Shown here piece after piece: positions 14,818-23,974 of a stretch of DNA of 36,128 bases (positions are counted from its first letter, which is position 1; the number at the start of each line of letters is the position of its first letter). The notes under the pieces were generated by a model. The model worked only from the letters and a program-made list of their open reading frames with translations, ran no database searches and had not been told where the DNA came from. Source of the stretch: Desulfobacterales bacterium (GTDB taxonomy: Bacteria; Desulfobacterota; Desulfobacteria; Desulfobacterales; JAHDSC01); NCBI GenBank assembly GCA_016931455.1, contig JAFGES010000053.1, positions 1-36,128 of the forward strand, written 5' to 3'. Made by a program: the position numbers and the translations under genes.

Positions 14818-16026
14818 ATGTATACGATTGAATCCGGTAATGTCGCTGCGGCACTGGGAGTGAAGCTCGCCGGAGCTCAGGTGATTGCCGCATATCCCAT
14901 TACGCCTCAGACTCCCCTGACGGAAAAACTTTCCGAATTTATCGAATCCCGGGAGATGGATGCTCAGTATATTCCGGTTGAGAGCGAACACAGTGCTTTG
15001 GCTGTTTGCATTGCTGCTTCTACCGCCGGTGCCCGGGCATTTACGGCGACCAGTGCCAACGGCCTTTTGTATATGCACGAGCAAATTCATTGGGCGGCCG
15101 GCGCACGGTTGCCGCTTGTGATGTGCGTAGTGAATCGGGGTGTAGGTGCTCCCTGGACCGTCTGGAATGATCATCAGGATTCCATATCGCAAAGAGATAC
15201 CGGGTGGATTCAGATGTATGTATGTGACCATCAGCAGATTGTCGATACGGTTATCAAAGCCTTCCGTTTGGCCGAAGCGGTCAGTATTCCGGTCATGGTC
15301 TGCTATGACGGCTATCTTTTATCCCACACTTATATGCCATTTGATATTCCGGATCAAAAATCGGTTGACGGCTTCCTGTCACCCTATCGCCCTGAATATG
15401 CTTTGGACCCTGACAAACCGGCAAATTTTAATACCGTAACCCTGCCGGACGTGCGAGCCGATATCCATGGCCGAATGTCCCACGGCTATATGGAGGTCCG
15501 GTACCTGCTGCAGGAAGACATGCGCAAGGCTATTGATGTGGCCGGGGATATTGAAAAGCGTTTCAAACAGATATTCGGCCGAGGCGGTGAGCCTTATGTG
15601 GAAAGCTACCGATGCGAAGATGCTGAATTTATTGCGGTGAGTATGGGGTCGCTTGCCTATCAACTCAGAGATGTGGTCGATATGCTAAGAGACGAGGGCT
15701 ATAAGGTCGGCATTGCGGCTATCCGACTCTATCGCCCATTTCCGGATCAGGCTATTGCCAAAACGCTGGAAAAGGCAAAAGGGGTAATTGTTTTTGAGAA
15801 GGCTTTGAGCTACGGCTATCAAGGTCCCTTATGTGCGGATATTCAGTCTGCCCTTTATGCGCAAAGCAACGGCCGCAAAAAGAGGCCCAGCGTCTATCCC
15901 TATATTCTCGGGCTTGGTGGAAGGGAGATTAAGACCGGGGACTTGATAAATGCCGTGCGGCGTGTTTGCACCGAAACTTCAACTGATACACCTGATACAT
16001 TGGGTTGGATCGGTCTCAAGATATAG
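14818..16026 (+). CDS. porA: 2-oxoacid:ferredoxin oxidoreductase, alpha subunit
   Basis: The 402-aa protein opens with the pyrimidine-binding (PP) domain: ESGNVAAALGVKLAGAQVIA, then AYPITPQTP and the catalytic region VESEHSALAVCIAASTAGAR. GARAFTATSANGLLYMHE and WNDHQDSISQRDTGWIQ follow, typical of pyruvate/2-ketoisovalerate alpha chains. The C-terminal transketolase-like domain II starts near residue 245. It works as a heterotetramer with the beta, gamma and delta chains. ATG 14818 is preceded by an AGAAGG/GGAGG region. Sequence pattern favours pyruvate as substrate. Confidence 0.92.
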   Translation: MYTIESGNVAAALGVKLAGAQVIAAYPITPQTPLTEKLSEFIESREMDAQYIPVESEHSALAVCIAASTAGARAFTATSANGLLYMHEQIHWAAGARLPLVMCVVNRGVGAPWTVWNDHQDSISQRDTGWIQMYVCDHQQIVDTVIKAFRLAEAVSIPVMVCYDGYLLSHTYMPFDIPDQKSVDGFLSPYRPEYALDPDKPANFNTVTLPDVRADIHGRMSHGYMEVRYLLQEDMRKAIDVAGDIEKRFKQIFGRGGEPYVESYRCEDAEFIAVSMGSLAYQLRDVVDMLRDEGYKVGIAAIRLYRPFPDQAIAKTLEKAKGVIVFEKALSYGYQGPLCADIQSALYAQSNGRKKRPSVYPYILGLGGREIKTGDLINAVRRVCTETSTDTPDTLGWIGLKI

Positions 16027-16037
16027 GAGAGATGAAC

Positions 16038-16931
16038 ATGCATGCAAAGACGAATATTTTCAACCTGCCGGAAACGGAATTTGTTCATCCGGGCAATAGA
16101 GCATGCGCGGGATGCGGGCTTGGTATTGCTTACCGTATCGGTCTCAAAGCGCTTGGTAAAGACACGATTCTGGTGGTCCCGCCAAGCTGTCTGACCGTTC
16201 TTCAGGGATTATATCCAATTGCAGCCACCAAACTTCCATGTCTAAACGTTACCTTTGCCTCTGCAGCGGCTGCGGCTACCGGTGTGATAGGTGCCCTGCA
16301 AGCGTTCGGCAGGGAAGGTATCAATGTCGTGGCATGGGCCGGTGACGGCGGTACCAGCGATATCGGTCTGCAGGCGCTTTCGGGTGCGGCGGAAAGAGAA
16401 AGCAATTTCATCTATATTTGTTATGATAACGAAGCCTATATGAATACCGGGGTTCAAAGGTCAGGCACTACGCCTTGTGGCGCGTTGACGGCCACCACCC
16501 CCATTAAAGGTAAACTTCAGAAGAAAAAAGATGTCCCGGCCATCATGGCGGCTCATCATATCAGCTATGTAGCCTCATGCAGCGCAGCTTATCCGATTGA
16601 CCTATACGATAAAATCAAAAAAGCTACAGGTATGACCGGAACCAAATACATTCATATTCATACCCCGTGCCCCCCGGGTTGGGGGTTCGATCCTCGCTAT
16701 ACCATTAAAATGGGGAAGCTGGCCGTTGAAAGCGGGCTCTATGACCTTTATGAGATCGAATGCGATCAATTTAGACTGACCGACGCTTCCGAGAAACTCT
16801 TGAAGAAGAAAAAATTACGCGATGTCGACAAATATTTCAAGTCCCAGGGTCGATTCAAAATTATGACGGATGATCAAATATCTGCGATTCGGGAAGACAT
16901 TCACCGTAAGTGGGAAGCTTATTGGGGCTAA
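16038..16931 (+). CDS. porB: 2-oxoacid:ferredoxin oxidoreductase, beta (TPP-binding) subunit
   Basis: I chose ATG 16038 (MHAKTNIFNLPETEF), with GGAG about 8 bp upstream; ATG 16032 is too close to it. The 297-aa protein has the cluster-coordinating GNRACAGCGLGIAYR near residue 25, then the TPP/Mg site VVAWAGDGGTSDIGLQALSG and CYDNEAYMNTGVQRSGTTP (about residues 100-155). A later Cys-containing stretch (IHIHTPCPPGWGF) fits the family. It completes the four-gene operon and binds thiamine diphosphate and one [4Fe-4S] cluster. The next gene is convergent, with only 11 bp between the stops. Confidence 0.92.
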   Translation: MHAKTNIFNLPETEFVHPGNRACAGCGLGIAYRIGLKALGKDTILVVPPSCLTVLQGLYPIAATKLPCLNVTFASAAAAATGVIGALQAFGREGINVVAWAGDGGTSDIGLQALSGAAERESNFIYICYDNEAYMNTGVQRSGTTPCGALTATTPIKGKLQKKKDVPAIMAAHHISYVASCSAAYPIDLYDKIKKATGMTGTKYIHIHTPCPPGWGFDPRYTIKMGKLAVESGLYDLYEIECDQFRLTDASEKLLKKKKLRDVDKYFKSQGRFKIMTDDQISAIREDIHRKWEAYWG

Positions 16932-16942
16932 ATTTTTTTAAA

Positions 16943-17692
16943 TTATGATTTGATTTCGGCCGAGGCATTTGGATCAAACGGGTTGGTTCTTAGCGCCAAA
17001 GAAAATAAAAAGGGATAATTATCTTTTAAATGTTTCATATATCCCAACCATTCACAGATAAGCAGTCCGTAAGCTCTTTGGATATCTCCGGATAAATGTT
17101 CGCAATCGATACGACTGAGTTCCTCGAGATGTTCCCTATGCTTCAGCTCTTCTTCAAGGTGGAATACGGCTCGGAAAAGATTTGAAAAAGAGCCGTGCTC
17201 CTGTAGATTGGGATTTTCAAAGAGACTGAGAAAAAAGTTTCTTTTTTCACTGAGAAATCGGTGCAAATCTTCAAGGTTGCCCATTTTGCTATCGATTTGA
17301 AAATCAAATTCGCGTATTTGTTTTTGTGCTTTGGTAAAGTCTGTGTCCGTCCATGTATCGGTTACGATCAGATTTTTTTGAATTTGATTATAGGTCTTAT
17401 CAAAGCGATAAAAATAACGTATAAGCTCGGTACCGACCTCACTGAAAAAGGCGCCGACGATCATATTCAACTTCTGCAGCGTATTGTGCTTTTTAATTTT
17501 TTTGAGAATCAAACTGATTACAACCGTCACTAGGAAGACGTTGATGGGAAGAAATCCAAGCTGAGCACCTAATATTCGAAAAAGATACTGCGGTTCCCGA
17601 AAAATAAAAAAATGAATGGTATAAATGCATATCGATGACAGCAGTAAAATAATTCCTAATTTAACCTGCCATTTTAAACTCTTCATATTCAT
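16943..17692 (-). CDS. Hypothetical inner-membrane protein with cytoplasmic helical domain
   Basis: The 249-aa protein has two membrane segments near the N-terminus (about residues 11-30 and 45-64), separated by a short loop (FREPQYLFRILGAQLGFLPI). A long charged helical domain (about 70-240) follows, with likely coiled-coil character (FHLEEELKHREHLEELSRID). I do not recognise a family. It is convergent with porB and followed upstream by a large hairpin. Nothing in the context fixes a role. Confidence 0.7.
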   Translation of the reverse strand: MNMKSLKWQVKLGIILLLSSICIYTIHFFIFREPQYLFRILGAQLGFLPINVFLVTVVISLILKKIKKHNTLQKLNMIVGAFFSEVGTELIRYFYRFDKTYNQIQKNLIVTDTWTDTDFTKAQKQIREFDFQIDSKMGNLEDLHRFLSEKRNFFLSLFENPNLQEHGSFSNLFRAVFHLEEELKHREHLEELSRIDCEHLSGDIQRAYGLLICEWLGYMKHLKDNYPFLFSLALRTNPFDPNASAEIKS

Positions 17693-17737
17693 TATTTCCT
17701 GAGCAGTTTATTTTTTACATGGTATAACATAAATTAA

Positions 17738-17803
17738 GGGTCATGGAAAATAATAAATCCACCAAAAACCAGATGGATTGTGCAATTTATTTTTCCGTGA
17801 CCC
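17738..17803. repeat. 66-bp near-perfect inverted repeat
   Basis: The outer arms GGGTCATGGAAAA (17738-17750) and TTTTCCGTGACCC (17791-17803) pair with one wobble, extending through AT-rich arms. An inner pair ATCCA/TGGAT continues the stem. It lies between the hypothetical membrane protein and hsp20, both on the minus strand. It could be a terminator-like hairpin after hsp20 or a small palindromic repeat element. Confidence 0.65.
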
Positions 17804-17892
17804 TAAAAAGCTCTAATAAGGATAATTACCGTTGCTTATTAGCCGGCAAGGAGATAATAATTTAAATGTAACCCCAGAGGGCCTCTAATTCT

Positions 17893-18339
17893 TTATTTGA
17901 TCTTGATTTCAATCTCTTTTTTCTTGGCTTCCTCTAGCTTGGGAAGTGTTATTTTCAATATACCCTTATCAAAGGATGCTTCAACTTTATCGCTTTTCAC
18001 ACCGCTCGGCAGTCGAAATACCCGTTGAAAAGAACCATAATATCTCTCCGAACGATAGCGATTTTCATCTTTTTCTTCTGTTTCCTTTTTCTTTTCACCC
18101 TTTATCGTAAGAAGATCGCCTGAAAGGCTGACGTCAACGTCTTTGGCATCCATACCGGGAAGTTCGGCTTTGACGAGATAACTGTTTTTATCTTCGGAAA
18201 TATCAACAGACGGCAGCCATTCCTCTGCAAACGTTCTGGCAAAAGGTGTTTCGCCTAGGAATCGATTCCAAAGTTTATCAATTTCTTTACGAAAAGATGT
18301 GAGTTCATCACCAAACGGTCTCCAGGGAACTATGTCCAT
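17893..18339 (-). CDS. hsp20: Small heat-shock protein, Hsp20/alpha-crystallin family
   Basis: The 148-aa protein has an N-terminal arm (MDIVPWRPFGDELTSFRKEI), an alpha-crystallin domain at about residues 42-130 (PSVDISEDKNSYLVKAELPG, then SFQRVFRLPSGV) and a short tail rich in Lys and Glu. ELPGMDAKDVDVSLSGDLLTIKGE is the standard core. It is an ATP-independent holdase that binds unfolding proteins in the cytoplasm. ATG 18339 follows AAAGGAGGAATATT. The 5' leader has a small GCCC-GGGC hairpin (18363-18375), and a CCTT could pair with the ribosome site across an A-run, hinting at thermal control of translation. The element at 18435-18470 is probably part of its promoter. Confidence 0.95.
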   Translation of the reverse strand: MDIVPWRPFGDELTSFRKEIDKLWNRFLGETPFARTFAEEWLPSVDISEDKNSYLVKAELPGMDAKDVDVSLSGDLLTIKGEKKKETEEKDENRYRSERYYGSFQRVFRLPSGVKSDKVEASFDKGILKITLPKLEEAKKKEIEIKIK

Positions 18340-18434
18340 AATATTCCTCCTTTTTTTTTAAGGCCCTTCGCGGGCTGCAATTTGAAATAACGATTTTAAC
18401 TCAATTTGCATCCAATTTAATTATCGTGATCTAT

Positions 18435-18470
18435 TTTGTCTATAGGGTGAAATGCTCATTTTTATAGGGG
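18435..18470 (-). promoter_or_regulatory. Promoter-like element upstream of hsp20, shared with 11644-11676
   Basis: On the minus strand it reads CCCCTATAAAAATGAGC, then ATTTCACCCTATAGACAAA, preceded by TTAGGAATTCCCC. It lies about 95 bp upstream of the hsp20 start and matches the plus-strand copy upstream of the 69-aa protein gene, including the AATTCCCC motif before it. A stress-responsive sigma factor or response regulator is likely; which one is unknown. Confidence 0.55.
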
Positions 18471-18500
18471 GAATTCCTAACAGAGCAATAAATTTTTACT

Positions 18501-20543
18501 CTAATTGTTAGCCTCAATAGGCAATTCCGGTCGTGCGGCCCACTCGGTCCAGCCTGCATCATACCAAAATAAATTTTTATAACCGAGCAGATTTTTAAGA
18601 ACAAAAAAAGTTTGGCTGGCCTGATGGCCCGTGCGACAGTGCACAATAATGGGCGTATCCTTGTTAGGAATAAGGGCTGCATAGGAGACTGCAAGTTCAG
18701 TAGCCGGTTTGAGGCTTGTGTAAGTTTCAAATCGGCTCAAGTCTTCAGTATAAGGTCGATTCAAGGCCCCTGGGATATGGCCGGCACGGGCTTCGTCGGA
18801 TTTTTCGCCTTTAAAATATTCAAGTGGCCGGACATCTATTATCAATGCGCTTTTTTTATGAACATGATCAAGTACTTGCCGGTAATTCAAGGTAAAAGTA
18901 TCCGGCTGAGATCCAACCGGATATGCAACGGTTGTCACATCCGGAAGATTCGTATCAATCGGTTTTCTCTCTGCAGCCCACTTATCGAAGCCACCTTCCA
19001 GAATGACATAATTTTTATGCCCCAGACGCTCAAATACCATTCCGGTCAAGGTGGCATCTCGAACCCGGTCATCCCCATAGATGAGTATGATCATATTCTC
19101 GGGCCGGATCCCGGAAAGTGACAGCTTTGCCGCCAGAAGGTTCTGTGGTAGCAGCATGGAGGGAATGCCGTTGACCAGCCCCCGAAAGTGTTCCGGAGAA
19201 ATGGACAGTGAGCCGGGGATGTGTCCACGGTTATATTCGGGTTGGTTGCGGGAATCGATGATTTTAAGACTGTTGTTTTCCAGATTTTCAGCCAACCAGG
19301 TGGTGTCTATCAGGCCTGGTAATTTCAGCGGCAAGTTGAGAGACATTGAGGCCATAGCGGTTGGCTCTTCATCCCGTCCATAAAAATATTGACGCCATGC
19401 ATGAATCCGGCCTGCTTTTTCAGCAGATACGGGTTCACTACGCAGCGAGACCGGTTTGAGGCATCTTTCGATAAATCCCGTGAGGCCATCAGTGAGGATG
19501 TATACATTTTCAAATCCCATACGATCGAGAATGTCTCTTGCCTGTGCCGGGTGGGTCATACCATTGGAATAAAGGACGATCATCTTTTTATCCAAGCTTT
19601 TTTGTAAAAATTCCGGGAGCCTGGGAAGCTGAACGTTTAACGCCCCGCGAATGTGAAAGGTGTTGAATTCTTCTACCGGTCGAACGTCAATGACAGTTAC
19701 GTTTTTATCGTCGGAAGAAAGACGATCGGCTAAGTATTCAGGATCAATATGATCTTCGGCAGATGCGATTGCCGTCAACAAACCTTTTTCTGAAAAATGA
19801 GAGGCTGATAATCCGGATGCCGTTTGCGCCTCTTGTGCACGAAACAAGAACAGACTGGCACCCAAGATGATCAATGCGATACTGAAAGCCTTTAGAAACG
19901 GGCTGTTGTAATACTTGCCCCGATCACTGCTCGCAGCCCCTTTCTTTTTTTCAATATATTCGCAACCCCAGAAACAAAAAATGGCCAGCAGCGTGAAAAG
20001 TAATCCAAAAGAAGCTTTCGACATCTTCAGACTTTTGTAAATAAAGGCAAGCCCAGTCTGACCATAGGTTTCTCGGCTGCTTTGTCCCCAGGTGTAAAGC
20101 GGTTTGATGAATGGGAAAAGCTCATTGAATAAAATGCTTCCAATACCAACACCGGCTAGGAAAATCAGTGCATCCAGCTTGCCGGAGGCCAGACCGACCG
20201 CTGCCGTTCCCGGACACCAGCCGCCCATAACAAAACCGATTCCAAAAATCAGGCCGGCCACAACATAAGCGCCGTAGTAGGTAGCTGTATAGTAAATTTC
20301 GGTTGCCGGATTAATTTCGCCCATGCCGATGAAAAATGACATGCCGAGCATTGCCGTAATAAGCGCAGTGAACATGACCTTTAACACCGCCATATCTTTA
20401 AAGTAAAAGATGCCGGTCAGTTTGCGGGAATTTCCAAAACCGGCTCTTTCCAATGCTAATCCAAAGAAAAGGCCGATCAACAGCGCATAAAACCGGGCGT
20501 TGATCGAATCCAATGTTCCAAGACTGTAGAATGTACTAATCAT
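18501..20543 (-). CDS. YeeE/YedE sulfur transporter half fused to three rhodanese domains
   Basis: This is a 680-aa fusion. Residues 1-260 are hydrophobic, with the YeeE/YedE (DUF395) signature VMGGWCPGTAAVGLASGKLD whose Cys is thought to relay thiosulfate or sulfide sulfur. Three rhodanese-like domains follow. Domain 1 (TVIDVRPVEEFNTFHIRGAL) lacks the active Cys (YSNGMTHPA). Domain 2 (IIDSRNQPEYNRGHIPGSL) also lacks it (YGDDRVRDA). Domain 3 (LIIDVRPLEYFKGEKSDEAR) has HCRTGHQAS with Cys. So only the last can form a persulfide. The gene overlaps the upstream YeeE partner by 8 bp, which suggests coupling. Sulfur uptake followed by transfer is the likely role, inferred from neighbours. Confidence 0.88.
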   Translation of the reverse strand: MISTFYSLGTLDSINARFYALLIGLFFGLALERAGFGNSRKLTGIFYFKDMAVLKVMFTALITAMLGMSFFIGMGEINPATEIYYTATYYGAYVVAGLIFGIGFVMGGWCPGTAAVGLASGKLDALIFLAGVGIGSILFNELFPFIKPLYTWGQSSRETYGQTGLAFIYKSLKMSKASFGLLFTLLAIFCFWGCEYIEKKKGAASSDRGKYYNSPFLKAFSIALIILGASLFLFRAQEAQTASGLSASHFSEKGLLTAIASAEDHIDPEYLADRLSSDDKNVTVIDVRPVEEFNTFHIRGALNVQLPRLPEFLQKSLDKKMIVLYSNGMTHPAQARDILDRMGFENVYILTDGLTGFIERCLKPVSLRSEPVSAEKAGRIHAWRQYFYGRDEEPTAMASMSLNLPLKLPGLIDTTWLAENLENNSLKIIDSRNQPEYNRGHIPGSLSISPEHFRGLVNGIPSMLLPQNLLAAKLSLSGIRPENMIILIYGDDRVRDATLTGMVFERLGHKNYVILEGGFDKWAAERKPIDTNLPDVTTVAYPVGSQPDTFTLNYRQVLDHVHKKSALIIDVRPLEYFKGEKSDEARAGHIPGALNRPYTEDLSRFETYTSLKPATELAVSYAALIPNKDTPIIVHCRTGHQASQTFFVLKNLLGYKNLFWYDAGWTEWAARPELPIEANN

Positions 20544-21057
20544 TCCATTGCCTCCTCACGAAATAAGCCGCAGCATAACCACCGGCAAAAATGCAGATTA
20601 AAAAAACGATACTTCCCGTCAGAAGCAGGGCTCCGCCGGTAAGGGCCTGGCCGGATGTGCACCCGCGGGCCAGGCGACTTGCAAAGCCGACCAGAATACC
20701 CCCGCAAAGTGCAAATATTATTCGCAAAGAATTTGATGCGATTTTACCTTTTTCCATTTCAAATTTTATCCGATTCGATAAAATCGCTGAAAAGAATCCG
20801 CCCAAAAAAATTCCGAAAAACATATAGACTAGATAATAGTTGAGGGGATTGTGTCCCCATTTCCCAAAATACTCACTTGAAAAAGTGTGCATCGGTAAAA
20901 GGATTCCTTCAAGAAAGGCTGCTATACGGGCCAGGCCCGATGAAGCACCTAATCCGGCCCCAAGGATAAGAAAAGAGGATAGGAGTGTTATGCCTAGCAT
21001 TACACCGGCAAGGTACGGATTGCTAAAGTAGGATTTGTTTTCTATTTTTGATTTCAT
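20536..21057 (-). CDS. YeeE/YedE (DUF395) family sulfur transporter subunit
   Basis: I chose ATG 21057 (MKSKIENKSYFSNPYLAGVM), with AAGGA upstream; ATG 21096 would add 13 residues and overlap the preceding gene. The 173-aa membrane protein has about four to five segments and the key motif SRLARGCTSGQALTGGALLL with a conserved Cys near the pore. Together with the N-terminal half of the next gene it would complete a two-half thiosulfate/sulfur channel of the TsuA type. It overlaps that gene by 8 bp and follows the MBL-rhodanese gene by 32 bp, forming one operon. Confidence 0.88.
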   Translation of the reverse strand: MKSKIENKSYFSNPYLAGVMLGITLLSSFLILGAGLGASSGLARIAAFLEGILLPMHTFSSEYFGKWGHNPLNYYLVYMFFGIFLGGFFSAILSNRIKFEMEKGKIASNSLRIIFALCGGILVGFASRLARGCTSGQALTGGALLLTGSIVFLICIFAGGYAAAYFVRRQWND

Positions 21058-21089
21058 TGCTCGGAATTCCTTTATCATTTTATCAGATA

Positions 21090-23114
21090 TTAACAACCGG
21101 CACTTTTTTTAGGTGTTTTTGGGGGCTGCGGTTTGGCAGGAGTCGACGGTGCGGCTGGTGCTATAGTGGTCGGTGTCTGGGAAAAGGGCGTCGTCGGTTG
21201 AATTACCCCTGGTTTATAGCCGGTTGCACCTTCAGTCTCGGACCAGTAGGCCTCGAGGCCTTTATATAAAACTTTAATGGGTCGCTTCGTTTTTTGAGAT
21301 AGAATGCCCCCGACAGCCATGGCCAGGGAGCCGTCTCGGTCCAAAATGATTAAAGGGGCGGAACCGACAAGATAGGTGGGATTAGCAATCAATTCAGCTA
21401 CATCTACATTGATTGATCCGGCAATGTTGTAATCCGTGAAATATTCCGGCGGGCGGATATCAATCAGGTCAAACGTACCGGGAAGATCCATTAAAAGACG
21501 CTTAAGTTCTGAAGCAGAGATTCTTTCCGGCAGTTTAATGTATCTTTTTGAAGCAGTGGTTGCGGCTGAGATAGTCTTGGCTGCTTCAAAGACAGGAAGT
21601 CCGGCATCGATCCAAGCCTGGCTGCCCCCTTCAAGACTTCGGGCCGATTTAAAACCATTGCGCTCAAGTACCCCCACCGCCATGCTGGAGCGGTAGGCTG
21701 AATTACAGACCGTTACAACAGGCTCGGAAAGATCCAGTTGAGATGAAAGGTCGGAGAGGTGATTGAGTGGAAGGTTAAGAACCATACCGATTTTAAGTGC
21801 CATCCATTCAGCCGGCAAACGCACATCAACAATAATCGGTGACTCACCTTTCTGCATCAGGTCATAAAGTGCATGGGGAGAAATGGAAGGGCTGCGGCTA
21901 AGAGAAAGATCTGCGCGTTCCCAGCTCTGTAAAGTTAGAATACCGGCGCTATAGCCAACCCGATGCAGGCGGTAGAGCGCTTCCTTAAGTTCTGTTTTGT
22001 TGCCGCAAAGAACAAGGTTTGAGGACCACGGCACCATAATGCCGACCCATGTCTCGAATCTTCCCCTTAATCCGATATTGACTGCATTCGGAATGTGCCC
22101 GGCTGCATAATTTTTGGCATCGCGAATGTCAACCAGATAATTGTTCTCGACATTCATTAAATTTTTGTTTGCAGAGATTTCAGCCGGTAACGGAGCATCC
22201 CAATCCACAAGTGCGGGACCGGCTTTGTTAATCCCGGCGTTGTGTTTGAAATATTGAGGGGCTTCCGGAAGTCCCTCCAGTAAAGCCGCAATGAACTCGT
22301 TTTTTTTATCGTATTTCAGATAAGGATTGGAAGTTTTCTCCTTGCCGATGGTAGAAAAGGGTTCATCACTGAGGTGCGCACCACATAACGAACCCGCACC
22401 ATGAGCAGGAAAAATTTTAACATGATCGGGAAATTTTGAAATTTTATTGTTCCAGGATTCAAACATAGATGCCGCAAGACGGGCGGCTGACGTTGTTCCT
22501 TCCATCAGATCCGGCCTGCCGACGCTTCCGACAAAAAGCACATCGCCGGTAAACATTAAATCGGGGGTATTTGCGTTGTCTTCACCATAGGCCAAAGCAC
22601 ACATTCCATCGGGCGTATGTCCCGGCGTATCAATGAATTTGAGGGTCGCTTTTCCGATCTTAATGGTGGTACCATCTGCCAGCGGTTTAATCTTGTAGCT
22701 CGCACTGCTTTTTTTGCTCTGATAGATCGGGCAATTTACAGCCTGGACCATTTCCGTGTGGCCGGCGATAAAATCGGCATGTGAATGGCTCAGGTAGACC
22801 CCTTTGATAGTTACATTTTTTTTTTCGGCTGTTTCAAGATAGATGAAAATATCTCGACACGGGTCTACGACCAAAGCATCTCCGTCACTGACCAACATGT
22901 ATGAATAGGTGGAAAGCACAGGCAATTCGAATTGGATGACCTTGTACCCCGCGAAAGTATACGTGTCTATGATGGAGTAGGCGGCTGCTTGCGTACCGTG
23001 TGTTGCGGATTCTGCGTCTTTGATTTCAGCTGATTTAAGATTTAAAGGAGTAGTAAAACTCAGTCCTATTGCCAATAGAATGCAAAGTATTGGGCCAAAG
23101 CTTATTTTTTTCAT
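21090..23114 (-). CDS. Exported metallo-beta-lactamase fold persulfide dioxygenase with rhodanese domains
   Basis: The 674-aa product begins with a signal peptide (MKKISFGPILCILLAIGLSF). The MBL domain has the iron site: SHSHADFIAGH (His110, His112, Asp114, His119), DTPGHTPDG (His166), FTGDVLFVGSVGRPDL (Asp191) and FPAHGAGS, matching ETHE1-type persulfide dioxygenases, unusual for an anaerobe. Three rhodanese-like domains follow. The first (VDIRDAKNYAAGHIPNAVNI) is probably inactive (LCGNKTEL). The second has the C-x4-R loop TVCNSAYRSS. The third lacks Cys (LDRDGSL). The tail is Pro/Lys-rich and ends in AGC, a lone C-terminal Cys. It heads the YeeE operon and may handle sulfane sulfur in the periplasm. 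Confidence 0.88.
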   Translation of the reverse strand: MKKISFGPILCILLAIGLSFTTPLNLKSAEIKDAESATHGTQAAAYSIIDTYTFAGYKVIQFELPVLSTYSYMLVSDGDALVVDPCRDIFIYLETAEKKNVTIKGVYLSHSHADFIAGHTEMVQAVNCPIYQSKKSSASYKIKPLADGTTIKIGKATLKFIDTPGHTPDGMCALAYGEDNANTPDLMFTGDVLFVGSVGRPDLMEGTTSAARLAASMFESWNNKISKFPDHVKIFPAHGAGSLCGAHLSDEPFSTIGKEKTSNPYLKYDKKNEFIAALLEGLPEAPQYFKHNAGINKAGPALVDWDAPLPAEISANKNLMNVENNYLVDIRDAKNYAAGHIPNAVNIGLRGRFETWVGIMVPWSSNLVLCGNKTELKEALYRLHRVGYSAGILTLQSWERADLSLSRSPSISPHALYDLMQKGESPIIVDVRLPAEWMALKIGMVLNLPLNHLSDLSSQLDLSEPVVTVCNSAYRSSMAVGVLERNGFKSARSLEGGSQAWIDAGLPVFEAAKTISAATTASKRYIKLPERISASELKRLLMDLPGTFDLIDIRPPEYFTDYNIAGSINVDVAELIANPTYLVGSAPLIILDRDGSLAMAVGGILSQKTKRPIKVLYKGLEAYWSETEGATGYKPGVIQPTTPFSQTPTTIAPAAPSTPAKPQPPKTPKKSAGC

Positions 23115-23298
23115 GCTTATTCTCCATAAGTATTTTTAAATTAAAATAATTAACGGCTCAAATAGCTTATCTGCCATTGGACTTTGGAGTTGTTTGTTTT
23201 TTTAGGAAAATTTATAAGCGATTTTTATGAAGGTTTGATAGTTGTATCTTTATATAATTATTTATATTTATAAAATAAAAATAACATAGGATAATTAA

Positions 23299-23451
23299 AA
23301 CTTCAAATTTTTACAGGCCCAGGCTATTGAACATCTGGATGCAGGGCTCGGCATTTTTCAGATAAAACCCGACGATGCTCGTTGCTGGATTGAACATATC
23401 GTAAATATCATGCGCTTTGGACTTGAAAGGCCAACTGGAAAAGGGGATTAA
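23299..23451 (+). pseudogene. Gene remnant (about 50 codons, no start)
   Basis: An open stretch bounded by stops reads protein-like: FLQAQAIEHLDAGLGIFQIK, then PDDARCWIEHIVNIMRFGLE and RPTGKGD before TAA at 23449. There is no ribosome site or start codon at its head. It looks like the C-terminal end of a lost gene between the two minus-strand sulfur genes. Family unknown. Confidence 0.35.
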
Positions 23452-23490
23452 AGTCAAAATCGCTGAGCGCAAGATGGGCGTGACAATCAA

Positions 23491-23961
23491 TCATGGACGA
23501 ACGCTTTTTTCCTTGCGAATCTTTATAAGTGCATATTTTGATTGATCGAAGAACAACACCTGCAGACACATCAGAAGCAAACCAAAATCCTTAGCAATAG
23601 TGGACCAATCGATAATTTTTCGGCTCTCGTCTAATCCAAAGCAGCCGCAGGAAATATCTATCCCCCGAAAAAGGGCGGCACCCAGAGCGATGATAAATAC
23701 AATGATGAGCATCAATAGGATGAAGGTCCCCCCTTTGATCCATTTTCCGATTATCAGCGCCAGACCGCTTAAAATCTCCAGCCAGGGGATCCAAAGTGCG
23801 AAAATATCAATCAAAAAATCGGGTAGGATTCTATAATTATAGATTGCATCGCTAAAGGACCAAGGGTCGGCAATTTTGAAAACACCGGCATAAATAAAAA
23901 TCGAACCCAGCAACCAACGAAACAGCGCTGAGAGGGTAGAAGAGGTCAAGAATTTTTTCAT
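23491..23961 (-). CDS. DoxX/MauE-like membrane protein
   Basis: The 156-aa protein has four membrane segments. Early signatures FRWLLGSIFIYAGVFKIADP and IPWLEILSGLALIIGKWIKG match the DoxX/MauE fold, and the loop DISCGCFGLDE carries the paired Cys typical of MauE-type disulfide-handling members. These proteins support thiol or quinone redox reactions in the membrane. It follows the membrane-anchored rhodanese gene by 13 bp on the same strand, a common pairing, so the two are likely co-transcribed and act on sulfur or thiol redox. Confidence 0.85.
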   Translation of the reverse strand: MKKFLTSSTLSALFRWLLGSIFIYAGVFKIADPWSFSDAIYNYRILPDFLIDIFALWIPWLEILSGLALIIGKWIKGGTFILLMLIIVFIIALGAALFRGIDISCGCFGLDESRKIIDWSTIAKDFGLLLMCLQVLFFDQSKYALIKIRKEKSVRP

Positions 23962-23974
23962 AATAGTAAAAATT

